The position numbers were made by a program, and so were the translations under genes. From positions 1 through 37,622 of the IMG/VR virus record IMGVR_UViG_3300034355_000249: DNA of 37,622 nucleotides; one strand, 5' to 3'. Shown here piece by piece: positions 13,264 to 21,592 of the stretch (its first letter is position 1; each line of letters begins with the position of its first letter). This stretch comes from a virus. Under the pieces are notes generated by a model. The model saw only the letters and a program-made list of their open reading frames with translations. It was not told where the DNA came from and ran no database searches.

Positions 13264-15167
13264 TACTTCGCCGCTTGTGCAATGTAAGCCGCTGCTCCGA
13301 TGATAACGACCTTTATCGGGTCAGTAATACGGAACTTGAACACATAAGACCGAGAGACACCTAACCGTCTCCATTCTGCTCTGCGGAGGTACTGACCGAT
13401 TGCACCCATCCTGATCCACATTTCTGTTCCGTAGGTATAACCACCATCACGGCTGACCTGTAGCATAATCTGCGGGTTGCTCCGCTCTCTGATAACAGTG
13501 CTATCAGATTCAAGGAGGATGATAGCATTATCCTCTGTTAGCAGAGCTTGATCGAAGTTAGTAGCGAGCGCGTCCTGCGATGATTCGTATTCGGATAGGG
13601 GTAGACCAACGCCCTGCTCCATATCGAGCCGTAGGCGGTAGATATGGAGCCTGTTGAACGTGCTGTTAGAAAATGTGTGTGGCGTAATCAGCTCTCTAAC
13701 AATAGTATCGCCAGCATCAGTATAAGTGTTAGCGTCCAGTTTATACAATTTACCAGTTCGATAATCACTGACTACAATCTCATTCTTGAACTGCGCTCCC
13801 CATTGCGCGTAGTGACGGCCACCATTGGATGACAGCTCGGACCATGCTTGTGTACTGGCATCATATAGCCATGTCTTCCCCTCAGTCTGGAAGCTGATCT
13901 GATAGAACTCATGTCCGTTTTGACGGTATCCAAATGCAACGGCATCACCGGGATTCTGATACTGGCTAAAGAGATAATCTAAATCCGGGGTAGAAACGAC
14001 AGTAGGGGCGTAATTCTGTACGCTGAAAACCGATAAACTGCCACGGCGGGTACGGCCAAGATAGAAAAGCATCCCACCACAGCGAGCCATAGACCAGCGA
14101 GCAACAACACCGACGTCGGTCGGTGATCCTGATATCCTTGCGAACGGGAAAGGAAAGCCGCCATTGTTTTGCCAATACTCCTGTGAAATAGTGCCTAAAA
14201 GAACAATATTGCCGTTATCGACTGTAACCGCCTCAAGGTTGTCAGTGTATGCCTCTTTGCTAGCATACTGTAACGGGTCCCAGTAGAACCCATCGTAATT
14301 ACCGGATAGCCAGAATTGTTTGGTGCCGGTTACGTTGACGACAAAATAACTGTCAATGAACGCTACGGTATTAGCAACAGGAAAATCAACACCAGTGTAA
14401 GCATTAGTGATTTTGCGGAAGGTGTTGACGACTCGAATGTCACCCGTCGCTGCACCTGATACGGCGGTGTAAAAGGTCCATGTATTAGCCGGTACACACG
14501 TACCAATGCCTGTGGTCGTGGTAGCGGTTGCAGTAAAGACCGTCCCGTAAGCGGTTGAATCAGCACCTAGCCCCACCCAGTTAGCTGTACCGGGGACCGT
14601 GATGACGTACTCAGTGCCGATGACTAGGTTATTGGTCCCAATGACAAACGGAGGGTTAAAGACAATGTAAGCACCGGATGGAATATTCGCATCACCCTCG
14701 ATGTTTACAATCTCATTTTCCTTGCGAGTGTGTAGCGTCTCAGTAACCGTGACTAGCGTACCTGTGCGGCTATATGCAAGGTCGCCTGTTGTCGGGGTGT
14801 AGATGTAGCCAGTCACCCCATCCACAATCATTAGCTGCAGGCCGTTGTCGGCCATGCTGACGTTGCCAGCCGTTGTCTCTAGCGTTCCTCGCTCGATGTA
14901 ACTGCCATCACCCCGGACCTCAAGCAATTGGTCATAAGCAACGACAAACAGGGTGTTGATTGCCTCAAACCACCACATGCCACGAGCTGGCTGATTACCG
15001 AAATCAACAAAAGGAGAGAGCCCCGGCGTACCATAAGCGACCAGATCGGATTTATCATTATCGCGCCTGACCTCCATGTAGAGATTGAGTCTCTTTTGAG
15101 CTGAAATAGCCTTGGACCGGCCTGAGATGCCCGGTCCAAGTATCGCAAGTTCAGTGGTTGTAGGCAT
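13263..15167 (-). CDS. P22 gp10-like packaged DNA stabilization / head completion protein
   Basis: 634 residues against 472 in P22 gp10. Typical family phrases: LGPGISGRSKAISAQKRLNLYME at the start, then FIDSYFVVNVTGTKQFWLSGNYDGFYWDPLQYASKEAYTDNL, IVLLGTISQEYWQNNGG and, at the end, LRRAEWRRLGVSRSYVFKFRITDPIKV. The extra length is mainly an insert at about residues 175-240 (VITVPGTANWVGLGADSTAYGTVFTAT...GTGTC), a small Ser/Thr/Gly beta domain that also decorates other phage structural proteins. The protein closes the portal channel with gp4. The gp4-like gene precedes it, as in P22. Confidence 0.85.
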   Translation of the reverse strand: MPTTTELAILGPGISGRSKAISAQKRLNLYMEVRRDNDKSDLVAYGTPGLSPFVDFGNQPARGMWWFEAINTLFVVAYDQLLEVRGDGSYIERGTLETTAGNVSMADNGLQLMIVDGVTGYIYTPTTGDLAYSRTGTLVTVTETLHTRKENEIVNIEGDANIPSGAYIVFNPPFVIGTNNLVIGTEYVITVPGTANWVGLGADSTAYGTVFTATATTTTGIGTCVPANTWTFYTAVSGAATGDIRVVNTFRKITNAYTGVDFPVANTVAFIDSYFVVNVTGTKQFWLSGNYDGFYWDPLQYASKEAYTDNLEAVTVDNGNIVLLGTISQEYWQNNGGFPFPFARISGSPTDVGVVARWSMARCGGMLFYLGRTRRGSLSVFSVQNYAPTVVSTPDLDYLFSQYQNPGDAVAFGYRQNGHEFYQISFQTEGKTWLYDASTQAWSELSSNGGRHYAQWGAQFKNEIVVSDYRTGKLYKLDANTYTDAGDTIVRELITPHTFSNSTFNRLHIYRLRLDMEQGVGLPLSEYESSQDALATNFDQALLTEDNAIILLESDSTVIRERSNPQIMLQVSRDGGYTYGTEMWIRMGAIGQYLRRAEWRRLGVSRSYVFKFRITDPIKVVIIGAAAYIAQAAK

Positions 15168-15227
15168 TAGTTGCGTGACTCAAAAAACTGTGATATCAAA
15201 TAATGTCTGTAATATCTTAGCACGGCG

Positions 15228-15247
15228 CACTTACAAAAGCGTAAGTG
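15228..15247. repeat. 7-bp hairpin between gp4-like and gp10-like genes
   Basis: CACTTAC/GTAAGTG with loop AAAAGC lies in the 86-base gap 15168-15253, one of the few real gaps in the late region. There is no T run on the minus strand directly after it, so terminator function is doubtful; it may protect or process the late mRNA. Confidence 0.35.
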
Positions 15248-15253
15248 ATTGAT

Positions 15254-16372
15254 TTATCTGCCGGTACTGTCGGCAAAAATATTATAACGCAAGAACCTAC
15301 TTGACATTAAGGCGGTATCAGTCTGTAAGGTAACAGTTCTCTGATTCATGCGCTTAATAATTCTGAGCGCATTCTGAGCTAAAGCGACTGTGGTGGGCCT
15401 AATGTCAAACTGATATTCCTCCGCAATCCTGATGGCCAGATTGAATACAATGGCCTCCCAATAACCCGGAGGTAACTCAATATAACATGTCGGATCAGTA
15501 ATCAGCGGTAATGGGGTCCATGAGGTCAGCGTAATCAGTGCTGGGCCTTGTGTAGACGGGTCGTTAGGTGCGTACAGCGGGTAGATGTACACCTCACCAA
15601 TAGGGAAAGACGGCTGATAGTAGATATAGCCGGGGAAGTTCGTGCTGAGTGTTTTCAGCCTGATAGCGTTATAGTCATCATAGTTGAGTACCTGCATGGG
15701 GTAATCAACAGGAATGCTTCCGTTATTTAGCGTCAGATAAGCATCAATGATTCTAATGGGCCTAATGGTATTCCATGTCCCACCCAGGCCGATAGTGTAC
15801 GGATTCTGGTTAGCGTTTAGCTGAAAGGCTTCACGCTTGACCTGATACAGCATCAGTTCCTCGACGCCCCACTGATCCAGCATCCGGTTCAGTGATTGGA
15901 TGCCGTCAGCGAGTTCTGCCGCCGTCAGATCAGTATCAACGGCTGACACCTGAATCAACCGCATAGCAGCCCGCACAAGGTCCAAACCCGTGTATAGCTG
16001 GCCGACATTACTGGTTGAAGACGGAAGGATGCCTACGGGGTTAGCAGCCGCCCATGCGGCCGTGTTGTTCTGCCAGAGCGTGTCGGCCATTTCCCAGACG
16101 GTACCGGGAAGGTCCTTGATATTGTATATCCATGCGTTCTGGCAAAGGTTGCCGCCACCGATAACGATATCGTAGCTTATGGAGTTATCGACTACATAAA
16201 ACGCGATGTTGTTATCGACTACAGCCGCCGGTTGCTGTATCTCAGTAGTACACGCAGCGTCAGAATAGATCGTGGTCAGTGTTTTAGTATTCTCGATGAA
16301 TACCTGATAGACACAAGACCCTAGCTGGCTACCGGGAGGGGTCAGCAGGTCAATGGTGTAATACTTAGCCAT
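15254..16372 (-). CDS. P22 gp4-like tail accessory / head completion protein with extra N-domain
   Basis: 372 residues from ATG 16372, which has GGAGG 9 bases upstream and overlaps the spike gene's stop by 8 bases. Residues about 128-372 match the gp4 family: GLDLVRAAMRLIQVSAVDTDLTAAELADGIQSLNRMLDQWG, then the beta-rich YPLYAPND and the helix EAIVFNLAIRIAEEYQ. Residues 1-90 are an added beta domain (CVYQVFIENTKTLTTIYSDAACTTEI) absent from P22 gp4 (166 residues); its style is that of fibre-anchoring domains. It is the first ring under the portal. The extra domain may hold the fibres coded just upstream. Confidence 0.8.
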   Translation of the reverse strand: MAKYYTIDLLTPPGSQLGSCVYQVFIENTKTLTTIYSDAACTTEIQQPAAVVDNNIAFYVVDNSISYDIVIGGGNLCQNAWIYNIKDLPGTVWEMADTLWQNNTAAWAAANPVGILPSSTSNVGQLYTGLDLVRAAMRLIQVSAVDTDLTAAELADGIQSLNRMLDQWGVEELMLYQVKREAFQLNANQNPYTIGLGGTWNTIRPIRIIDAYLTLNNGSIPVDYPMQVLNYDDYNAIRLKTLSTNFPGYIYYQPSFPIGEVYIYPLYAPNDPSTQGPALITLTSWTPLPLITDPTCYIELPPGYWEAIVFNLAIRIAEEYQFDIRPTTVALAQNALRIIKRMNQRTVTLQTDTALMSSRFLRYNIFADSTGR

Positions 16373-19300
16373 TGTTAGCGGCCTCCAGTGCTTCAACCTT
16401 TGCTGATAGCTCTTTGATGGCTGCTACTAGGAGAGGGATAACGTCAGTGTAACGTAACCCCAGCACGTCTTCATCACCCATTAAGGTCGTATCTACTGCC
16501 TCGGGGAAAACATTCTCGAAGTCTTGGGCTATCAAGAATGATCGACGGGTCCCGGGTTCATCGGTTTTGAACTTACCAATAACGGCTCTTACGTCATTGA
16601 GTTTTAGCAATGCGTCATCAATCGGCTCAATAATGTCTTTTTTGGTTTCGTCTGATGCTGTTGTCCATGATATTGATCCCCATGTTAACTTAACTCCCTG
16701 ATAACTACCAGAATTTTGTGTTATAAAAAAATCACCGCTAGCCGGTCCTATTGCCCATGTTCTGTTAGCTACAAACGGGTCATTGATTGAAACTGGAAGA
16801 AATGTGGGTAAGTATGACGTTTGGGTCTGTCCAAAATTATTGTTAAATCCAAATACAGATTTTTTTGCCGCCCAAAAGTTCTGATTGCTGTCTACCCTAA
16901 TTCCTTCTCCCTGAAACGGATATCCGCCAGTTGATAATGTACCAATAACAAGTTTTGTTGGCAGGTTGTTTGTGGAAACAGGGCCATCAATTGCGGCTGT
17001 AATAAAACAGCCTTTTATATATTTCGATCCATCTGTGCCGTGATAACTAAGCTCTCCCAAATCATCGGGTTTTGCATTATTCTGAAGTGCCGCAAGACCA
17101 GATGCCGTCGTTGATCTTGTTTTATAAAAGCCAATCAATGAACAGCTATCATCATTGGATGACTGAATAACAGCAGCAGCACCACCAACAGTATTTTGAC
17201 CACCTTGAGTTATCTGAACATTACAGTATTGTAAATCACCATAAGCTGCTCCAGACAAAACATTATTGATAGAGTTGCTTACAAGTAGATTTCCGGGTAC
17301 AGTTGTTAAAGGTTTATTATAATTAGAGTTAACACCTGTGTTAATAAATGTCAGGTTGCCGCTAGTTGGGAATGCTGCATAGTAATTATCGTTTGGCGTA
17401 TATTGATAACCGCCAACCTCAATATACATGGGGCCATTATCTGTGCCACGCGCAAACATGGTCCAGCTTAATGTTGTTGCACTGTTTGCGATGTAAAACT
17501 CACCAATATTAAAGTAATTGGCTGTCAGCGTGTTATTGGTTCCGCCATACGTGTTATATGCAGAGTTACACTGGAAGATTGTGTTTCCAGTAGTTGTAGG
17601 GACTGGATATCTAGGATACCAGTTACCCAAAAATGTTAATGCGCTTATAACGCCAGATGAAGCATTCGTGTATATAAACGGCAAATTGTTTGCTGTTGGC
17701 GTTACTTGCTCCAAATGAATTGCGTTAGCCGAGAGCGCGTTAACTCCGTCAAAAATTACAGCCGCTTGCGTAAATAAGCTATGTTCTGGATTTATTTGGC
17801 TGATTACGCATTCTGATTCATTGCCAGATAAAGCAAAAATCGCATTACATGTATTTCGTGTGGTTATATCCCATGCAGCACTAGACCCTGAACCAATTAC
17901 TGAAGTCACGTTGACTGTAATGGTGTTTGTGGTTTTTGAAGTCACAGCACCATACATTGCGTTTAATGCGTTTGTTTGCTGCGCAACGGTCACAATCTGA
18001 CCCACTGAAAAATCAGTGGTGTTAGGCGCTAGAGTTGTTGTAAACGTCTTTGACCCAGTGCTTATGGTTTGTGATGTATTTGACTGGGTAAAAGGAATGC
18101 CAGCCGCTAAATAAATGTTTGAATAAATATTGCCAGTTCTGTCTGTGCCATTAAAATCAAACCCGCGATAAGTGAAAAACTCTACCCTTAGATTGCTAAA
18201 TGTAGTTGAGAATACACTGCCAAGGCCTGTAGGGTTCCAAAATGCAGTTCCGCAATAATATGTCCAAACGCTATCAATATTGGAATATCTCTGCAACGGA
18301 TATGATCCATTACCAGCTCTGAAGATGACATATTGTCCAGCGGTAGCGGTTGCTGGCTTTACGTCAAATTGAGCGCGTAAACTCTTGATGGTAACAATGC
18401 CGGATAGCACAAACATTGGGTTGCCAGCGCCCAATGATGCGGAAACCCCCTGAAGGATGGTATTAAACCCGGCACCAATTACATTTCTGTCCTGTATGTT
18501 AATAGTGCTGGTGATTGAATAAGTACCAGCAGGTAAAAAGATAGTCCCGCCAAACCCGGCAGAGGCAAGAGCCGTATTGATATCTGCTGTAGTAAAACCA
18601 GCCACAGTGACGTACATACTAGACGCAGGTGCCTGCCAAGTCCCATCAGCACGTAGGAAATTAGTGGTCGATCCGGTTGTGTTGATCGTAGCAATATTGC
18701 CTAATCCCAAGGATGCTCGGCCTGTTGCAGCGACTAAATTAGTGGCTCCACCATCCCATTGCAATCTCTGAGTAAAAGCAGCATCCCATTCAGCTTGCTT
18801 TGCTGTTGTTGGGATAGAGTATCCAGCAGTATATGTCAGGGCTAATGTGCCTGATGCAGTAACCGGAGAGCTGGACACGGTTAACCCAACGGGGGCAGAT
18901 AAACCAACGGAGGTGACTGTACCGGTTCCCGTCCCCGCACCAATAGCCGCTCTGAAGTCAAGAGCACTTAAAGCTGAAACAGTGTTGTCTGCGTTGAATC
19001 TTGGGAAAGTAACTGCGGCCTGATTTGGGATAGTAAAGAGATTGCCGCCCAAAATCGTGCCGCCAAGATTGAATCGGGCCTGTGCCGCATTATTAGCGCC
19101 GGTCCCACCAGAGGCTACCGGCAAAAGCCCAGAAATCAACGTGTCTCCAGTGGGATTTGTATAGATAGCCGCATTCCCGAGATACGTGACATTGTTTCCC
19201 GTTCCTCCGCGAGTTACAGGCAACACACCGTCCACCATGTCGGTTGCAAGAGCCACGCGCCCCCACGCGGGAGTTGAGCCACTAAGCAGTACCCTGTTAT

Positions 19301-21038
19301 TTGTCGCTAATGGGTTGATCTGTCCTATATTGGTCGGCGTGGACGCATACAGGAGGCTTCCTGCCGTGTATGGAGAGCCTGTACCGTACCCTGTGCCGCC
19401 TTGTGTGGCTGGAAGAATAACGCCAGCCGTTAAGCCGCTGGCCACACCGCCGATGTTAATGTTCCAAGGAGTAACGCTGGTTGCGTTAGAGCCGTCACGC
19501 GCAGCCGCACCAATCGAGTTATAAGAAACGGTTACGTCAGTTAGACCACGCCATGATCCACCGGGGCTTATACCAGCGCCACTCGCGCTAAAGGACAGCG
19601 TATTAGGTGTACCAGCTTCAATAGTGATGTTGGCTGATCCATTAAACGCCACGCCGTTAATGGTTCTAGCGGTTGCTAAGACCGTGGCTGATCCGGCATT
19701 CCCTGTACAGGTGACTGCGGTTGTTGCGTTCTGTACCGTAGTAGCACCAATCACCCCGACTATATCAGCGGCGTTGGCCGTCGATATGGCACTGGTTCCG
19801 TTACCCTTGAGGATGCCTGTGATCGTGCTTACACCTATGCCGCCATTCGAGACAGTAACAGGGGTTGCAAGTGAGAACTGAGAGCCTATGAGATTCAGGC
19901 CTGTACCGGCAGTATATGACGCGGATGCACCAAAGAGCGCGAATCTTATCTCATCAACGCCTAATACACCGCTAGATGGGATGGTAGCCGCCCATGTGCT
20001 ATTAGCGTTGACGGTACCGTTGGTGATGAATACCGTTGCGCCGTACAGTTCGCTCCATGTGTCAGCGTCGGCTGTTCTGGTCCACGGACCACCAGAAACG
20101 GCCAAGTAGATGCCGTTAGTTGCAGGTGCGCCCTGCTCTTTGACTAGCACTCGATCAAGGTTGTTAAGCGCCACACCGTCAACCGTTTGTAGGCCAGAAA
20201 GAGTGATGTTGCCCGTTGTAGCCGCTCGACACGCCGTCTTGATCTTCAGGCCTGTAGCAGCCGCGTCCACATAGTCCTTGTTAGCGCCATCAGTGCCTAT
20301 AGCGGGGGGTGCAACATTGAGTATGCGGTTAGAGCCTACATTCAGGTTGCCGGTCATGGCGATACTGCCATCCGCTGCAACAGCACCCACGTCACCAGCG
20401 GTTAGAGTGTCCCAGATAGGCGCTAGAGCGCCCTGAGAGCGCAGATATTGCCCATTCAGGCCATTGGTGACATAGCTGGTAGTGTTAACGCCTGACTGAT
20501 ACAGGAGGTTGCCAGCGACCCCGCCCAAGACAGCGTTAGCAGTACCGGCTGTTCCAGCAGCCGGTACTGAATTACTCCAAAAAGGCGCAGATAGACCACC
20601 GGAGACTAGAACCTGACCGGGAGTACCAGCAGGAACAAACGAGGTGCTATTGAGATCAGCTTGGTACGGAAGCTGACCCAAGCCACCGCCGCCTATATTA
20701 GTGGCTTGTGCCGCAAATGAGGAAAATGGGATAGTATTGACCCATGTCGGCGGGAGAGTACCGTTAGAGGACAGCACATATCCAACAGGGCCAGCCGTAG
20801 TAAACGCCGTGTTATTAGAGGATGACTGATAAGGGATGGTACCAGCAGCCCCACCGTAAAGGTTATTAGCGGATTCTGATACTAGCCCCGTGATACTGGC
20901 CGCTGTAAAGCTCAGAGATAATCCAGATTCGTTACCATCACCATCTAGCACTTTCTTCAGGTCAGCACTTAGCCCCCCATCAATCTGTAGCAGGTTGCTG
21001 TATGTTTGGTTCTGATATAACGGACCGAGATTAGCCAT
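16365..21038 (-). CDS. Large tail fibre/spike, beta-helix plus S74 chaperone domain
   Basis: 1557 residues. N-terminal part has three repeats of about 40-50 residues (GTIPYQSSSNNTAF..., GQLPYQADLNSTSF..., GNLLYQSGVNTTSY..., residues 60-215), then Ser/Thr/Gly-rich fibre sequence, a segment shared with the 591-aa fibre (about residues 700-780) and, from about 808, a pectate-lyase-type beta helix (FGGTIFLPAGTYSITSTINI). The last 100 residues are a peptidase S74 intramolecular chaperone: TASDETKKDI (autocleavage Ser near 1457, Lys downstream), LIAQDFENVFPEAV, then a coiled coil (AIKELSAKVEALE). The family trimerises and is then cleaved. It probably binds or degrades a surface polysaccharide; no catalytic pair was identified. 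Confidence 0.85.
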   Translation of the reverse strand: MANLGPLYQNQTYSNLLQIDGGLSADLKKVLDGDGNESGLSLSFTAASITGLVSESANNLYGGAAGTIPYQSSSNNTAFTTAGPVGYVLSSNGTLPPTWVNTIPFSSFAAQATNIGGGGLGQLPYQADLNSTSFVPAGTPGQVLVSGGLSAPFWSNSVPAAGTAGTANAVLGGVAGNLLYQSGVNTTSYVTNGLNGQYLRSQGALAPIWDTLTAGDVGAVAADGSIAMTGNLNVGSNRILNVAPPAIGTDGANKDYVDAAATGLKIKTACRAATTGNITLSGLQTVDGVALNNLDRVLVKEQGAPATNGIYLAVSGGPWTRTADADTWSELYGATVFITNGTVNANSTWAATIPSSGVLGVDEIRFALFGASASYTAGTGLNLIGSQFSLATPVTVSNGGIGVSTITGILKGNGTSAISTANAADIVGVIGATTVQNATTAVTCTGNAGSATVLATARTINGVAFNGSANITIEAGTPNTLSFSASGAGISPGGSWRGLTDVTVSYNSIGAAARDGSNATSVTPWNINIGGVASGLTAGVILPATQGGTGYGTGSPYTAGSLLYASTPTNIGQINPLATNNRVLLSGSTPAWGRVALATDMVDGVLPVTRGGTGNNVTYLGNAAIYTNPTGDTLISGLLPVASGGTGANNAAQARFNLGGTILGGNLFTIPNQAAVTFPRFNADNTVSALSALDFRAAIGAGTGTGTVTSVGLSAPVGLTVSSSPVTASGTLALTYTAGYSIPTTAKQAEWDAAFTQRLQWDGGATNLVAATGRASLGLGNIATINTTGSTTNFLRADGTWQAPASSMYVTVAGFTTADINTALASAGFGGTIFLPAGTYSITSTINIQDRNVIGAGFNTILQGVSASLGAGNPMFVLSGIVTIKSLRAQFDVKPATATAGQYVIFRAGNGSYPLQRYSNIDSVWTYYCGTAFWNPTGLGSVFSTTFSNLRVEFFTYRGFDFNGTDRTGNIYSNIYLAAGIPFTQSNTSQTISTGSKTFTTTLAPNTTDFSVGQIVTVAQQTNALNAMYGAVTSKTTNTITVNVTSVIGSGSSAAWDITTRNTCNAIFALSGNESECVISQINPEHSLFTQAAVIFDGVNALSANAIHLEQVTPTANNLPFIYTNASSGVISALTFLGNWYPRYPVPTTTGNTIFQCNSAYNTYGGTNNTLTANYFNIGEFYIANSATTLSWTMFARGTDNGPMYIEVGGYQYTPNDNYYAAFPTSGNLTFINTGVNSNYNKPLTTVPGNLLVSNSINNVLSGAAYGDLQYCNVQITQGGQNTVGGAAAVIQSSNDDSCSLIGFYKTRSTTASGLAALQNNAKPDDLGELSYHGTDGSKYIKGCFITAAIDGPVSTNNLPTKLVIGTLSTGGYPFQGEGIRVDSNQNFWAAKKSVFGFNNNFGQTQTSYLPTFLPVSINDPFVANRTWAIGPASGDFFITQNSGSYQGVKLTWGSISWTTASDETKKDIIEPIDDALLKLNDVRAVIGKFKTDEPGTRRSFLIAQDFENVFPEAVDTTLMGDEDVLGLRYTDVIPLLVAAIKELSAKVEALEAANNG

Positions 21039-21059
21039 AATACTTACTCTTAAAGATAG

Positions 21060-21211
21060 TTAAGCGTCAACAGGCTCAACAGGAGGAACTAGGTTAGCCC
21101 CATCATCACGAGCCATCGCTCTGTTAATGTAGTCCGAGAATAGCGCCTGATGTACGGTCGCTACGGGGATTGTTTGACTAGGTTCGTGGAAAGCGTGATT
21201 TTTTCGGGCAT
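21060..21211 (-). pseudogene. Frameshifted second copy of the 'MPEK' small protein
   Basis: ATG 21211 with AGGA 7 bases upstream starts MPEKITLSTNLVKQSP and stops at TAG (21163-21161). Moving by -1 at the CCCCG just before that stop continues as VATVHQALFSDYINRAMARDDG... to TAA at 21060. Joined, the product is 50 residues and aligns end to end with the intact 52-residue copy at 23375-23533 (MPEKI start, IN in the middle, Pro/Val-rich acidic end). The spacing is one base short of a whole number of codons. Either a one-base loss in a C run (real or sequencing error) or a -1 frameshift beside a stop codon explains it. Confidence 0.55.
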
Positions 21212-21214
21212 GGT

Positions 21215-21577
21215 TTATTCCTCGATGGGGGTTATAGAAACAGGTGTCTGCCACGGCAAAGTTGGCGTGACGATAGGTGGATTGATTTGATTTTCGATCT
21301 GTGTGTCGATGCTTGTATATACAGCCGCGACTTGTTCTTCGCCCAATGCGTCCTGAGTCCACTGGATAGCCTGTGCTTCCGTAATGTCCTCGAAGGGCAC
21401 GAAGTTGGGTTTGTCGGGATCGACAGTGAATGAGACAGTGCTATAACACGATCCGGTATGCCCTTCGCCATCATCGCCGGAACAACGCCAGTGGCTGGTT
21501 ACGACGTAATCAAGCATTCCATTAACATCTGGGATGCAGTCAAGTGCGGATATTTGCCAAGTGTATTGAGTAGTCAT
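21215..21577 (-). CDS. DUF7936-like phage tail-region protein
   Basis: 120 residues. The pattern TTQYTWQISALDCIPDVNGMLDYVVTSHWRC...SCYSTVSFTVDPDKPNFVPFEDITEAQAIQWTQDALGEEQVAAVYTSIDTQIENQINPP is one I recall from small phage proteins next to fibre genes: a beta sandwich followed by a helix and a Pro-rich C-terminus ending LPW. The function is not known; a fibre-assembly or attachment role fits the neighbourhood. It lies between the 591-aa fibre and the frameshifted MPEK copy, with short gaps on both sides. Confidence 0.65.
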   Translation of the reverse strand: MTTQYTWQISALDCIPDVNGMLDYVVTSHWRCSGDDGEGHTGSCYSTVSFTVDPDKPNFVPFEDITEAQAIQWTQDALGEEQVAAVYTSIDTQIENQINPPIVTPTLPWQTPVSITPIEE

Positions 21578-21592
21578 ATTAGTGGACCTTAA

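Noticed and set aside
21060-21362. 100-codon ORF on the minus strand with ATG at 21362
   Set aside because: Its first half lies inside the DUF7936-like gene in another frame and its start has no ribosome site; only the downstream part (after 21211) is meaningful, as the shifted frame of the MPEK copy.
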